Source: Niabella sp.
Lineage (GTDB): Bacteria > Bacteroidota > Bacteroidia > Chitinophagales > Chitinophagaceae
DNA length: 42,945 bases
Assembly: GCA_027493055.1 (NCBI GenBank)
Contig: JAPUDO010000114.1
Location: forward strand, 1 to 42,945
Direction: 5' to 3'
Shown: in pieces, positions 1-8,435 of the stretch
Layout of the letters: each line of letters opens with the position of its first letter
How positions within the stretch are numbered: the first letter of the stretch is position 1
Notes under the pieces: generated by a model
What the model was told of the DNA's origin: nothing
The model's database searches: none
The model's input: the letters and a program-made list of their open reading frames with translations, nothing else
Translations under genes and position numbers: made by a program

Positions 1-2160
1 AAGGTTGATGTAGAAAAAGGGGATAGTAATGTTATTGAACTTGGTAATGCCATATTGATACAACCTGTTGCCCGGGAATTGGAGGTAGTTACTGTTAGTG
101 CTACTAAAAAGATAATAGAATTAAAGCCCGGCATGATTGTGTATAATGCAGAAAATGATGTAACAAACAAAGGGGGAACAGCGGCTGATGTGCTGCGAAA
201 AGCGCCGGTTTTAAATGTGGACGGGCAGGGTAATGTTTCCATGAGGGGAAGCAGCAATCTTAAAATACTTATAGACGGAAAATATTCAGGACAGATAGCA
301 CGTAGCCCGGCTGATGCGTTAAACATGATGCCGGCTGACCTGGTCAAATCGGTTGAAGTGATTACAACGCCATCTGCTAAATATGATGCGGAAGGTGCTG
401 CGGGCATTATAAATATTATTACGAGGAAGAACAGGAAAAATTTTAGCGGAACGATGGAGCTTGTTGGTGGCAACCGGGAGCAGGCTTTCAATCCCCGTAT
501 TTCGGCAAACCGGGGCAAATGGAGCTTTTCACTGCATGGCCATTTGCATCAGTTACAGTTTAGGAATGCCCAGCAAATAGAGCGGGTGCAGGTGAATAAC
601 AAAGGTTTGGGTAACAGGTTAACCCAGGATATTTTTAAAAATAACCGGGCTCCGCATGGCTCAGGGGACATAACAATAGTTTTTTCTCCTGATGAAAAGA
701 CCGAGTGGAGCTTTGGTGCAAATTTATGGTTTGGCAGATGGCCTGATAACAGTACCATTACAGCAAGCGAGTATAATGCAGGCGGTAGCTTAAATAATTC
801 ATACCAGCAGCAGATCAACCGGAGAGAGGGATATTTGGGAACTGACATGAATGTGGGGTTTACCAGGAAGCTGCGAAGGCCGGGTCAGGAAATTACGCTC
901 TTAACCCAGTTTACGCCTTCCCGCTCCCGTTCTCCTTACCAGTTCTATCTTTTTGAACCAGGTAAACCAACTTCCTTTTACCAGGAAGAAAATTTTAATA
1001 ATATCAGGAATGAGGAATGGACTTTTCAGGCCGATTATATACATCCGTTTGACAGGCTTGGTAAATATGCTCTTGAAACCGGGGCAAAAGCTATTTTACG
1101 GAACGTGAAGAATGATTATGAAGTGATCACAAAGAATGATGGGGAAGATCCTGTTACGGATTTAAGCAGGACAGATGTTTTTCAGTATAGCCAGAATATA
1201 TGGGCAGGGTATGGTATCATGAAAGCAAAATGGGAGCACAACTGGTATGCTGAAGGAGGTGTAAGGTATGAGGAGACTGATGTATATGGAGATTTTGTAA
1301 GGCAGTCTGCAAAAATTAAAAATACATTTAACAACTTTATTCCCAGTTTTAATATTACCAAAAAAGTAAACGAAAACCACATGCTGGGCCTGAGCTATAC
1401 ACAGCGGATAACCCGGCCATATATCTGGGATTTAAACCCCAATGCAAACGCCAGCGATCCTAAGAATATTGAAGTGGGCAACCCGGAGCTGGAGCCTGAA
1501 CTAATGCATCAGGCCGAGATGACTTATGGGTTTCAGACAAAATCAGGTTTTTTTTTGAACACCGCAGTTTTCTGGAAGCAAACAGATAATGCCATAGTTA
1601 ATTTTACAGAAATGAATGATCAGGGAATTTCTGTAACCAGAAATGAAAATATGGCTTCCAATATTATGTACGGCCTTAATCTCTCTGCCTCTTTACGTCC
1701 CAATAATAGCTGGAGTATAAATAGTAACCTTAATGTAAATTATCTTAATTACACTAATCATGCCTGGCAGGTTTTTAATAAGGGATGGGCGGCAGATATG
1801 AATGTAAATACCACTTACAAGATCCCGCGGAATTATGCACTGCAGGCTTTTGGTGCATATAATACCCGGGCGGTTACTATTCAGGGTTATAAAACTCAAA
1901 GGTTCTACTATGTGTTTGCAGTTAAGAAAGAAGTCTCAAAGCCAAAGATTACTGTAACGGTAGCTACAGCCAACCCTTTTTCTGCTTATATTCCGCAGAC
2001 AAGGCATATTTCTGCCCCGGGATTTATCTCAAATGTTAGAAATCGGGACTATATGCGGGCTTTTAGAATTACGGTAGGGTGGGAGTTTGGTGGTAACGGG
2101 AAAACAAAAGATGTAAAAAAAGTGGTTAATGATGATGTAAAAAGTGCCGGGAAGGAATAA
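1..2160 (+). CDS. TonB-dependent receptor / outer membrane beta-barrel protein, 5' end outside window
   Basis: The reading frame is open from base 1, so the gene is cut by the window edge and the TTG at 55 is not its start. About 719 residues are visible. A plug-type domain comes first, with the run of features seen in this family: a segment reading LRKAPVLNVDGQGNVSMRGS, then LIDGKYSG, then SVEVITTPSAKYDAEGAAGI. A long barrel rich in aromatic residues and alternating strands follows, ending near a final strand FRITVGWEFG and a short charged tail. This matches the Bacteroidota OMP_b-brl_3 type of TonB-linked receptor, which takes up an unknown ligand across the outer membrane. The missing N-terminus should carry a signal peptide and a carboxypeptidase-regulatory-like domain. 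No SusD gene lies next to it, so a SusC role is not supported. It resembles the two receptors at 9.1-14.1 kb. Confidence 0.9.
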   Translation, partial: KVDVEKGDSNVIELGNAILIQPVARELEVVTVSATKKIIELKPGMIVYNAENDVTNKGGTAADVLRKAPVLNVDGQGNVSMRGSSNLKILIDGKYSGQIARSPADALNMMPADLVKSVEVITTPSAKYDAEGAAGIINIITRKNRKNFSGTMELVGGNREQAFNPRISANRGKWSFSLHGHLHQLQFRNAQQIERVQVNNKGLGNRLTQDIFKNNRAPHGSGDITIVFSPDEKTEWSFGANLWFGRWPDNSTITASEYNAGGSLNNSYQQQINRREGYLGTDMNVGFTRKLRRPGQEITLLTQFTPSRSRSPYQFYLFEPGKPTSFYQEENFNNIRNEEWTFQADYIHPFDRLGKYALETGAKAILRNVKNDYEVITKNDGEDPVTDLSRTDVFQYSQNIWAGYGIMKAKWEHNWYAEGGVRYEETDVYGDFVRQSAKIKNTFNNFIPSFNITKKVNENHMLGLSYTQRITRPYIWDLNPNANASDPKNIEVGNPELEPELMHQAEMTYGFQTKSGFFLNTAVFWKQTDNAIVNFTEMNDQGISVTRNENMASNIMYGLNLSASLRPNNSWSINSNLNVNYLNYTNHAWQVFNKGWAADMNVNTTYKIPRNYALQAFGAYNTRAVTIQGYKTQRFYYVFAVKKEVSKPKITVTVATANPFSAYIPQTRHISAPGFISNVRNRDYMRAFRITVGWEFGGNGKTKDVKKVVNDDVKSAGKE

Positions 2161-2239
2161 GATAATAGGTTTCTTAAAATTCATGTACAAATGATGCCCT
2201 TTTAATATACTTTGTATATTTTCACTTAAAATAATATTT

Positions 2240-2932
2240 ATGAACGATAACATGATCCTTGTTTCCGAAGCCAACGATGTAGAGCGTGCCGTATTTTACA
2301 AAAAAACCTACCTGCACGTGGCTATTGCCATTTTATCTTTTATGGTAGTTGAAGGCTTTTTATTAAGAGCAGTTCCGCGGGAGCTGGTATTACAGATGGT
2401 TTCCGGTAAATATATCTGGCTTTTCATTATAGGTATGTTTTGGCTGGCAAGTATCCTGGCCGACAGGCTTGCTTTTTCTCCAAGTAAAAATATGCAATAC
2501 GCGGGGCTGGGCCTATATGTATTGATTGAGGCTATTATATTTCTTCCTATTCTTTATATAGCCCTTGTGATGAGCAATGGCGCTGCTGTGGTACAACAGG
2601 CGGCATTAATTACGCTGTTCATGTTTGGCGGATTGACCGCAGTAGTGTTCATGACCAATAAGGACTTTTCTTTTTTAAGATCAGCCATTGTGATTGGTGG
2701 CTTTGTTGCGCTGGGGTTAATTGTTGCCGGGGCCATTTTTGGTTTTAACCTGGGCCTGTGGTTTTCGGTAGCAATGGTAGCCCTGGCTGCTGGCAGCATT
2801 TTATACCAAACCAGCCAGATAAAGTATAAATACGCTACAGGTCAGTATGTAGGTGCTGCCCTGCAGTTGTTTGCTTCAGTGATGCTGTTGTTCTGGTATA
2901 TTTTAAGAATACTGATGAGTAGAAGGAACTAA
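2240..2932 (+). CDS. Bax inhibitor-1/YccA family membrane protein
   Basis: 230 residues with about seven hydrophobic segments spread evenly along the chain, a short charged N-terminus and a basic C-terminal end (RILMSRRN). Length, segment spacing and the ending match the Bax inhibitor-1/YccA/YbhL family of integral membrane proteins, some of which conduct calcium. The exact role in this organism is unknown. The ATG at 2240 lies 80 bp after the preceding receptor stop, so the gene probably has its own promoter. A good Rho-independent terminator follows at 2951-2987, so it is likely transcribed alone. Family assignment rests on overall topology and recognised sequence style, without a search. 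Confidence 0.75.
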   Translation: MNDNMILVSEANDVERAVFYKKTYLHVAIAILSFMVVEGFLLRAVPRELVLQMVSGKYIWLFIIGMFWLASILADRLAFSPSKNMQYAGLGLYVLIEAIIFLPILYIALVMSNGAAVVQQAALITLFMFGGLTAVVFMTNKDFSFLRSAIVIGGFVALGLIVAGAIFGFNLGLWFSVAMVALAAGSILYQTSQIKYKYATGQYVGAALQLFASVMLLFWYILRILMSRRN

Positions 2933-2950
2933 AATATTTTTTTGCAGTTC

Positions 2951-2987
2951 AAAAGTCCCCTGGCGTAAGAACGTGCAGGGGATTTTT
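2951..2987 (+). terminator. Rho-independent terminator after the Bax-inhibitor gene
   Basis: AAAAGTCCCCTG pairs with CAGGGGATTTTT, giving a stem of up to 12 bp with one G-U pair, a 13-nt loop and a T-run on the plus strand. It ends the transcript from 2240-2932. Confidence 0.85.
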
Positions 2988-3038
2988 GGTTTAATTTAAT
3001 TAATTTTTGAAAGGAAAAATGATTAATTTCACAAATGT

Positions 3039-3248
3039 ATGCAAAGCGTAGTCATAGATATAATTAATAAAAAGGCCATAAAACTCTTACAGGACTTAGA
3101 GCTTTTACAGCTCATTCGTATGCGAAAGGAAAAGAAGCAGTCTGTGCAAAATGTTGATTGGAGCGCAAGGTATAAGGGAGCTATTTCCCGGCAATCAATT
3201 TCAGATATTGACCAACAGCTAAACGAATTGCGTAACGGATGGGAATAA
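3039..3248 (+). CDS. Small antitoxin-like protein upstream of a PIN toxin
   Basis: 69 residues, beginning MQSVVIDIINKKAIKLLQDL and ending in a basic and polar tail. Its last 10 bp overlap the start of the PIN-domain gene, which is the classic order and coupling of a type II toxin-antitoxin pair. Many small Bacteroidota VapB-like proteins share the N-terminal pattern of a hydrophobic strand followed by an amphipathic helix. No firm DNA-binding fold can be read by eye, so the antitoxin role is inferred from position and size. An in-frame ATG at 3039 is the only reasonable start. Confidence 0.65.
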   Translation: MQSVVIDIINKKAIKLLQDLELLQLIRMRKEKKQSVQNVDWSARYKGAISRQSISDIDQQLNELRNGWE

Positions 3249-3631
3249 AACATTTGTGGGATACTAACACTGCTATTTATTATTTGCAGCAGCAGTTTCC
3301 TCCGGGTGCCGAGGCATTTATAGATAATATACTCAAAACGGAACTACCTGTTTTTTCTGCGATTACTGAAATAGAGTTGCTTTGTTGGAAAACAGCTACT
3401 GAAAAGGAGTTACAGGTATTACAAAATTTTATCTATGATTCTTTGGTAATTGAATTAGAGCAGCCTATCAAACTAAAAGCGTCTGACATTCGCAGGAATC
3501 ATAAAATCAAGCTGCCGGATGCCATTATTGCAGCTACCGCACTTGTGTACAACCTTACTTTATTGACCCGAAACATATCTGATTTTGAAGGTATTAATGA
3601 AATAAAACTTATTGATCCATGGGGGCAGTAG
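3239..3631 (+). CDS. VapC-like PIN-domain toxin (type II toxin-antitoxin)
   Basis: 130 residues with a PIN ribonuclease layout. Acidic residues sit where the metal site is expected: Asp8 in LWDTN, Glu46 in the ITEIELL stretch, Asp94 in KLPDAIIAATAL, and Asp115 in LLTRNISDF. VapC toxins cleave RNA, often initiator tRNA or the sarcin-ricin loop of 23S rRNA. The actual target here is unknown. The ATG at 3239 overlaps the antitoxin stop region by 10 bp, so the two genes are translationally coupled. All expected acidic residues are present, so the toxin is probably functional. Confidence 0.85.
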   Translation: MGIKHLWDTNTAIYYLQQQFPPGAEAFIDNILKTELPVFSAITEIELLCWKTATEKELQVLQNFIYDSLVIELEQPIKLKASDIRRNHKIKLPDAIIAATALVYNLTLLTRNISDFEGINEIKLIDPWGQ

Positions 3632-3681
3632 AAAATTTTTTCTATGATATTTTCGGCAAATTTCATTTACTTATGTAACTC

Positions 3682-3713
3682 TTTGGCTACACCCCATAAT
3701 TATCGTACCTTTG
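3682..3713 (+). promoter_or_regulatory. Bacteroidota-type promoter of typA
   Basis: TTTG at 3682-3685, a 20-bp spacer, then TACCTTTG at 3706-3713. This is an exact match to the Bacteroidota pattern of a TTTG -33 box and a TAnnTTTG -7 box. The predicted transcription start is near 3718-3721. Confidence 0.8.
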
Positions 3714-3785
3714 CGCTCTTTTTAAGGAAAGATGGCTGATAATTCCTTATCAACCATTAACTTTTCAATTTTATCAACAAAGTAC

Positions 3786-5594
3786 ATGAACTTAAGAAAC
3801 ATAGCTATTATAGCGCACGTTGACCATGGTAAAACCACCCTGGTAGACAAAATCCTGCACGCTACCAAGGTATTCCGCGAAAACCAGGAAACGGGCGACC
3901 TGATCATGGACAGCAACGACCTGGAACGCGAGCGCGGCATCACTATTTTCAGCAAGAATGCAGCGGTTACTTACAAGGACTTTAAGATCAATGTTATTGA
4001 TACTCCGGGCCACGCCGATTTTGGCGGTGAGGTTGAGCGGGTATTAAAAATGGCGGATGGTGTGATCCTTTTGGTGGACGCCTTTGAAGGACCTATGCCG
4101 CAAACCCGTTTTGTATTGCAGAAGGCACTGGCATTAGGATTGAAACCTATTGTGGTGATCAATAAAGTAGATAAGCCTAACTGCCGCCCGGATGAAGTGC
4201 ATGATGCTGTTTTTGACCTTTTCTTTCACCTGGATGCAACCGAAGAGCAGCTGGATTTCCCCACTTATTATGGTTCCGGTAAAAATGGCTGGTTCAATGA
4301 TTCTTTAACAGAGATTGATAATATCAATCCCCTGCTGGATGGTATCATTCAACATGTGCCACCTCCACATATCCACCACGGTACGCTGCAGATGCAGATC
4401 ACATCGCTGGATTATTCTTCTTTCCTTGGCCGTATAGCCATTGGTAAAGTAAGCAGGGGAATTATAAAGGAAAATCAGCAGGTAGCCCTGGTACAGGCCG
4501 ATGGAACTATTAAGAAAACCCGCGTAAAAGAGTTGTATGTATTTGAAGGCATGGGTAAGAAAAAAGTAAGTGAAGTTACTGCCGGTGACCTTTGCGCAGT
4601 AGTAGGTATAGAGGATTTTAATATTGGTGATACTATTACCGATATTGAAAATCCGGAACCATTGCCGGTAATCAGCGTGGATGAGCCTACTATGAACATG
4701 TTGTTTGGCATCAACAATTCTCCTTTTTATGGCAAGGACGGAAAATTTGTTACCAGCCGCCACCTCCGCGACAGGCTTTGGAAGGAAATGGAGAAGAACC
4801 TGGCCTTGCGTGTAGAAGAAAGCGAAGGCGGCGAAAGCTTTTTAGTATATGGACGCGGTATTTTACACCTGGGCGTATTAATAGAAACCATGCGCCGCGA
4901 AGGATATGAGCTGACTGTAGGTCAGCCCCAGGTATTGGTGAAAGAGATAGATGGCAAAAAATACGAGCCTTACGAAACGCTGGTGGTAGATGTACCTGAG
5001 GAATTTGCCAGCAAGGTAATTGATTTGGTTACCCGCCGCAAAGGTGAAATGCTGGTAATGGAAACCAAAGGGGAGATGCAGCATCTTGAATTTGATATTC
5101 CTTCACGTGGTTTAATTGGATTGCGTACACAAATGCTTACTGCCACTACCGGTGAAGCAGTAATGGCGCACCGTTTTAACGATTATCAGCCCTGGAAAGG
5201 TGCTATTCCCGGAAGGAATAACGGTGTTTTGATCTCTAAAAACCAGGGCAAAACAACAGGATATTCCATTGATAAACTCCAGGATAGAGGTACGTTCTTT
5301 GTAGACCCGGGCGAAGAGGTATATACAGGTCAAATACTTGCCGAAAATATTAAACCCGGCGACCTGGTGGTGAATGCTACGGAAGAAAAGAAGCTTACCA
5401 ACCACCGTGCCAGCGGCAGTGATGATGCTACCCGCATTGCCCCTAAAACCCTGATGACTCTGGAAGAATGCATGGAATATATTCAGCAAGATGAATGCAT
5501 TGAGGTTACCCCTAATTTCATCCGTATGCGTAAGGTGATCCTGGATGAAATAGAACGTAACAGGCAAGCCAAGAAAATGGCTGCTGAAGCTTAA
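3786..5594 (+). CDS. typA: Ribosome-associated GTPase TypA/BipA
   Basis: 602 residues from the ATG at 3786. The first residues, [18 protein letters not shown], match the usual TypA beginning. An in-frame ATG at 3732 would add 18 residues not typical of the family, so 3786 is preferred. An A/G-rich run directly before 3732 leaves some doubt. The GTPase motifs are all present: AHVDHGKTT (G1), RERGITI (G2 region), [11 protein letters not shown] (G3) and NKVD (G4). EF-Tu domain II, EF-G-like domain V and the TypA-specific C-terminal domain with NHRASGSDD follow. TypA binds the ribosome at the translation-factor site and supports 50S assembly and stress growth, notably in the cold. A strong promoter sits upstream and a terminator at 5618, so it is probably monocistronic. 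Confidence 0.97.
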   Translation: MNLRNIAIIAHVDHGKTTLVDKILHATKVFRENQETGDLIMDSNDLERERGITIFSKNAAVTYKDFKINVIDTPGHADFGGEVERVLKMADGVILLVDAFEGPMPQTRFVLQKALALGLKPIVVINKVDKPNCRPDEVHDAVFDLFFHLDATEEQLDFPTYYGSGKNGWFNDSLTEIDNINPLLDGIIQHVPPPHIHHGTLQMQITSLDYSSFLGRIAIGKVSRGIIKENQQVALVQADGTIKKTRVKELYVFEGMGKKKVSEVTAGDLCAVVGIEDFNIGDTITDIENPEPLPVISVDEPTMNMLFGINNSPFYGKDGKFVTSRHLRDRLWKEMEKNLALRVEESEGGESFLVYGRGILHLGVLIETMRREGYELTVGQPQVLVKEIDGKKYEPYETLVVDVPEEFASKVIDLVTRRKGEMLVMETKGEMQHLEFDIPSRGLIGLRTQMLTATTGEAVMAHRFNDYQPWKGAIPGRNNGVLISKNQGKTTGYSIDKLQDRGTFFVDPGEEVYTGQILAENIKPGDLVVNATEEKKLTNHRASGSDDATRIAPKTLMTLEECMEYIQQDECIEVTPNFIRMRKVILDEIERNRQAKKMAAEA

Positions 5595-5617
5595 TTATCA
5601 ATATATAGCATTAGTTG

Positions 5618-5646
5618 ATCCCGGTTTTTATACCGGGATTTTTTTG
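5618..5646 (+). terminator. Rho-independent terminator of typA
   Basis: ATCCCGGT (5618-5625) pairs perfectly with ACCGGGAT (5632-5639) around a 6-nt loop and runs into a T-tract. It lies 24 bp after the typA stop. Confidence 0.9.
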
Positions 5647-5657
5647 GCAAAAAAATG

Positions 5658-5716
5658 TAAATTACGTCAGTATATTGACTGAATTAATATAAATTACGTC
5701 AATTTTGTTATATTTG
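5658..5716 (+). promoter_or_regulatory. Promoter with two direct repeats ahead of the AAA/DUF4143 gene
   Basis: TAAATTACGTCA occurs twice, at 5658-5669 and 5690-5701, 32 bp apart (about three helical turns). Between them lies a dyad, TCAGT (5667-5671) and ACTGA (5678-5682). A -7-like box TATATTTG at 5709-5716 follows, only 4 bp before the ATG at 5721. The repeats look like operator half-sites. The short distance suggests a nearly leaderless mRNA. No good -33 box was seen. Confidence 0.5.
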
Positions 5717-5720
5717 TATA

Positions 5721-6848
5721 ATGGTAGAAAGGGCTTTATACCAGGAAATAATTGCAGACTGTTCCCGGCAAAAAGTGTCTTTGCTGGTAGGAGCCCGGCG
5801 TGTGGGAAAAACAGAATTGTTGCTGAAAGTACAGGAGCATTTCGGCGCTCAATGTCTTTGGCTGAACGGGGAAGATGAGGATACCGGAAGTATTTTAAAA
5901 GAGAGGACTGTTGCTAATTACAAACGGTTATTGCAAGACAAAAAGCTATTGATCATCGACGAAGCCCAGTATATACAGGATATTGGTCGTAAGGTGAAGC
6001 TAATGATCGATGAGATAAAGCCCCTGCATATCATTATTACCGGCTCCAGTAGTTTCGACCTGCAGCAAACAGCTGGGGAGCCATTGGTAGGTCGTACCAT
6101 TACCAATATCATGTACCCGATAGCGCAAATGGAGCTGGCTGCCACAGAAAATATACTGGAAACAAAGCAAAATCTTCCCGAACGGTTGATTTTTGGAAGC
6201 TATCCGGAAGTGCTTACTATTGCCTCGCTGGCAGAAAAGCAAAAGTACCTGCAGGAGCTTATTAATACTTATTTGCTGAAAGATATTCTGGCTTTTGAAG
6301 ATATCCGAAACCCTCAAAAAATTAAGGATCTGCTGGTTTTGCTGGCTTACCAGGTAGGTAAAGAAGTGTCATTGGATAAGCTGGGCAGGAGCCTGGGCAT
6401 CAGTAAAAATACGGTGGAACGCTATCTGGACCTGCTCAGTAAAGTATTTGTTATTTACAGGCGTGGCGGTTACAGTAAGAACCTGAGAAAAGAAATAGTA
6501 AAAAGCAGCCGTTGGTATTTTGCGGATAATGGCGTGCGCAATGCGCTCATCAACGATTTCAGGCTGTTGCCCCTGCGGCAGGATATAGGGTTGCTGTGGA
6601 GAAATTATATTTTAAGTGAGCGGGTAAAGTATAACGAGTATCATTTTAAATTGATTAACAGCTATTTCTGGCGCACTTATGATCAGCAGGAAATAGATCT
6701 GATCGAAGAGGCGGAAGGGAGGATAGAGGCATGGGAAACAAAATGGAAAGAGCAAAAAGTAAAAGCGCCTGTGGCTTTTTCCAAAGCCTATCCTGGTGCG
6801 CCTTTTAACATTATTCATCAAAATAATTATCTGCCTTTCATCACGTAA
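5721..6848 (+). CDS. AAA-type ATPase with C-terminal DUF4143
   Basis: 375 residues. Walker A is GARRVGKT at residues 24-31 and Walker B is LLIIDEAQYI starting near residue 76. A sensor-like stretch HIIITGSSSFDL follows, then a winged-helix-like segment (SLDKLGRSLGISKNTVERYL) that introduces the DUF4143 half. Such proteins are common, variable ATPases in bacteria and archaea, often horizontally spread and sometimes linked with mobile or defence loci. Their biochemical role is not established. The C-terminal half retains the FADNGVRNAL-like and YFWRTYDQQEIDLI motifs of DUF4143, the latter resembling a PD-(D/E)XK-like strand. The gene sits alone between a typA terminator and a separate promoter, so it is probably an accessory gene. 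Confidence 0.85.
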   Translation: MVERALYQEIIADCSRQKVSLLVGARRVGKTELLLKVQEHFGAQCLWLNGEDEDTGSILKERTVANYKRLLQDKKLLIIDEAQYIQDIGRKVKLMIDEIKPLHIIITGSSSFDLQQTAGEPLVGRTITNIMYPIAQMELAATENILETKQNLPERLIFGSYPEVLTIASLAEKQKYLQELINTYLLKDILAFEDIRNPQKIKDLLVLLAYQVGKEVSLDKLGRSLGISKNTVERYLDLLSKVFVIYRRGGYSKNLRKEIVKSSRWYFADNGVRNALINDFRLLPLRQDIGLLWRNYILSERVKYNEYHFKLINSYFWRTYDQQEIDLIEEAEGRIEAWETKWKEQKVKAPVAFSKAYPGAPFNIIHQNNYLPFIT

Positions 6849-6852
6849 ATCC

Positions 6853-6860
6853 TAACTTTG
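6853..6860 (+). promoter_or_regulatory. -7 box TAACTTTG before the CxxC protein
   Basis: An exact TAnnTTTG match lies 4 bp before the ATG at 6865, just after the stop of the preceding gene. It would give a leaderless or almost leaderless transcript. No convincing -33 TTTG was found, so the site is tentative. Confidence 0.4.
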
Positions 6861-6864
6861 TAGC

Positions 6865-7101
6865 ATGGTAAAAAGAGTTGCTATATTGTTTGCGGTTCTG
6901 CTTTTGAATATTACCCTTTTTGCGCAATGTTCCATCTGTACTAAAACAGCCCAGCAACTGGGCGATGGTCCTGCCCGTGGAATGAACAGCGGCATTATTT
7001 ACCTGGCATTTATTCCTTTGCTGGTAATAGGCTATGTTGGGTTCAGGTGGTGGAAAAATGAAAAAATTGTAACCGGTAAAAAAGATCAGTCTTCATCCTG
7101 A
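6865..7101 (+). CDS. Small exported CxxC membrane protein of unknown function
   Basis: 78 residues. A hydrophobic signal segment ends in LFAQ, followed at once by CSIC (Cys22 and Cys25) and KTAQQLGDGPARGMNSG. A second hydrophobic stretch (IIYLAFIPLLVIGYVGF) and a basic tail (RWWKNEK) complete it. If the first segment is cleaved, the mature protein begins with a CxxC pair outside the membrane and is anchored by one helix. This could bind metal or heme or act as a redox pair, but nothing in the sequence decides between these. Similar short proteins occur in many Bacteroidota. The gene follows the ATPase by only 16 bp, so cotranscription is possible despite the -7-like box. Confidence 0.7.
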   Translation: MVKRVAILFAVLLLNITLFAQCSICTKTAQQLGDGPARGMNSGIIYLAFIPLLVIGYVGFRWWKNEKIVTGKKDQSSS

Positions 7102-7189
7102 AAACACGATTGGTTTATGTTGGGTAAATAATGGAATGACCGTTATTTATAACTGCTTTTTAATTTTTCAACAACTATAAATAAATTTT

Positions 7190-7810
7190 ATGCTCGATCA
7201 GATTTTAGACCTTGTAAAACAGCAGGGACAACAAATTGTAGTACAAAATCCTGAAGTACCTGATAGTGAGAATAACGCTGTAATGATGGAAGCTGCAAAT
7301 ACCATAACCGGGGGCTTCCAGAACATGCTTAGCGGCGGTGGATTGCAGAACATTATTTCAATGTTTACCGGCGGTGGTCAGGGGCAAAATAATAACAGCC
7401 TGTTATCCAATCCTGTTGTAAGCATGATGGTAGGGCATTTGGCCGGCAACCTGGTAAAAAAAATGAACTTAAATCCTGCTGTAGCAAATGGTATTGCCAA
7501 TAATATTATTCCGGGCGTTTTAAACAATCTGGTAAGTAAAACACGCAGCAATGATCCTGCGGATGACGGATTTGATCTGAATGATCTGATTGCTTCTTTA
7601 ACAGGAGGCAATGCTGCCCAGGACAACAGACAAACCAACGGGTTTGATTTTCAGGGGTTAATTGGCCAGTTGGGCGCTGATACAAATGGAGATGGAAAAG
7701 TAGATTTGAGTGATATTGTGAATGTAGTAACACGCCAGGCTCAAAGTCAGCAACAGGGCCAGGGGCAAGGTGGTGGGCTCACGGATCTGATTAAAGGGTT
7801 TTTTAGATAA
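7190..7810 (+). CDS. Gly/Asn/Gln-rich protein with one EF-hand-like loop
   Basis: 206 residues of unrecognised family and no signal peptide. The N-terminal half has amphipathic segments broken by Gly-rich stretches (LSGGG, FTGGGQGQNNN). A middle part has NPVVSMMVGHLAGNLVKKM, and the C-terminal part has three similar units of the type GFDxxxLIxxL. A single canonical EF-hand loop, D164-T-N-G-D-G-K-V-D-L-S-D175, places acidic residues at positions 1, 3, 5, 9 and 12, so calcium binding is likely. The tail is Gln/Gly-rich and ends DLIKGFFR. Low-complexity composition and the calcium loop suggest a scaffolding or self-associating protein, but this is inference. It is followed by a 200-bp stretch and a terminator at 8008. 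Confidence 0.7.
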   Translation: MLDQILDLVKQQGQQIVVQNPEVPDSENNAVMMEAANTITGGFQNMLSGGGLQNIISMFTGGGQGQNNNSLLSNPVVSMMVGHLAGNLVKKMNLNPAVANGIANNIIPGVLNNLVSKTRSNDPADDGFDLNDLIASLTGGNAAQDNRQTNGFDFQGLIGQLGADTNGDGKVDLSDIVNVVTRQAQSQQQGQGQGGGLTDLIKGFFR

Positions 7811-8007
7811 AGCTGTCTTTTTTTAAAAGTCTTTTGGCATGATTTCTGTTATTTATTCATTGAAGTTCTTTAACAGCAAAAAAATTATTCAAAAGGCTTT
7901 TAAATTACTTTAACAAGTTCTACAAAATAAAAAATCAGCTGGTACGTTTTAATAAATGTACAAGTTTAAGATAGTCAATTTTCTCATAAGCAGTTAGTTT
8001 TGGTTGC

Positions 8008-8037
8008 GACCCCTGTTTCTACAGGGGTCTATTTTTT
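8008..8037 (+). terminator. Strong Rho-independent terminator
   Basis: GACCCCTGT (8008-8016) pairs perfectly with ACAGGGGTC (8021-8029) around the loop TTCT, followed by TATTTTTTT. Polarity is plus strand, so it ends the transcript of the 7190 gene. It also overlaps the stop codon of the minus-strand VanZ-like gene. The stretch 7811-8007 before it holds no gene that I can support. Confidence 0.9.
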
Positions 8038-8412
8038 TATAAATACTTTAAGGCTGATGAGAAGGCCTGATATAGCGCCAATACTATCTGCCAGTACATC
8101 CCACAGATCATAATCCCTGTTAGGCACAAAATATTTCTGCACCAGTTCCAGAAGATACCCCAATGCTATACCAGCTATTGTAATGAGTAAAAATTTTTTT
8201 AAAATCTTAGTCTGGGGTTTCTTTAGGCTGACAGCCCAGCACCACAGTACAACAAAAAGCATAAAAATGCCGAAATGTACCCATTTATCAAAATGAGGTA
8301 TATTGAGGAAGGAGGCTTCATTGGGAAGATCAGACCCCGGAATAGATAATAATATAATGATAATGGCCGACCAAAATATGGCCGGCCAATAACTATTAAT
8401 CAGTTTTTTCAA
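8029..8412 (-). CDS. VanZ-like membrane protein
   Basis: 127 residues with four predicted membrane helices. The VanZ-type pattern is visible: a first helix, then IPHFDKWVHFGIFMLF, then LGYLLELVQKYF and the DYDLWDVLADSIGAISG stretch near the C-terminus. VanZ of the vancomycin cluster gives low teicoplanin resistance, but most chromosomal VanZ-like proteins have no known role, so resistance should not be inferred. It starts 23 bp downstream of gcvH on the same strand and is probably cotranscribed with it. Confidence 0.8.
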   Translation of the reverse strand: MKKLINSYWPAIFWSAIIIILLSIPGSDLPNEASFLNIPHFDKWVHFGIFMLFVVLWCWAVSLKKPQTKILKKFLLITIAGIALGYLLELVQKYFVPNRDYDLWDVLADSIGAISGLLISLKVFIKK

Positions 8413-8435
8413 AATGTTTGTTTTATGTACAATGA

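Noticed and set aside
4305-5567. Two minus-strand frames of about 150 codons inside typA
   Set aside because: They lie opposite typA, whose motifs are complete. They are a codon-usage by-product.
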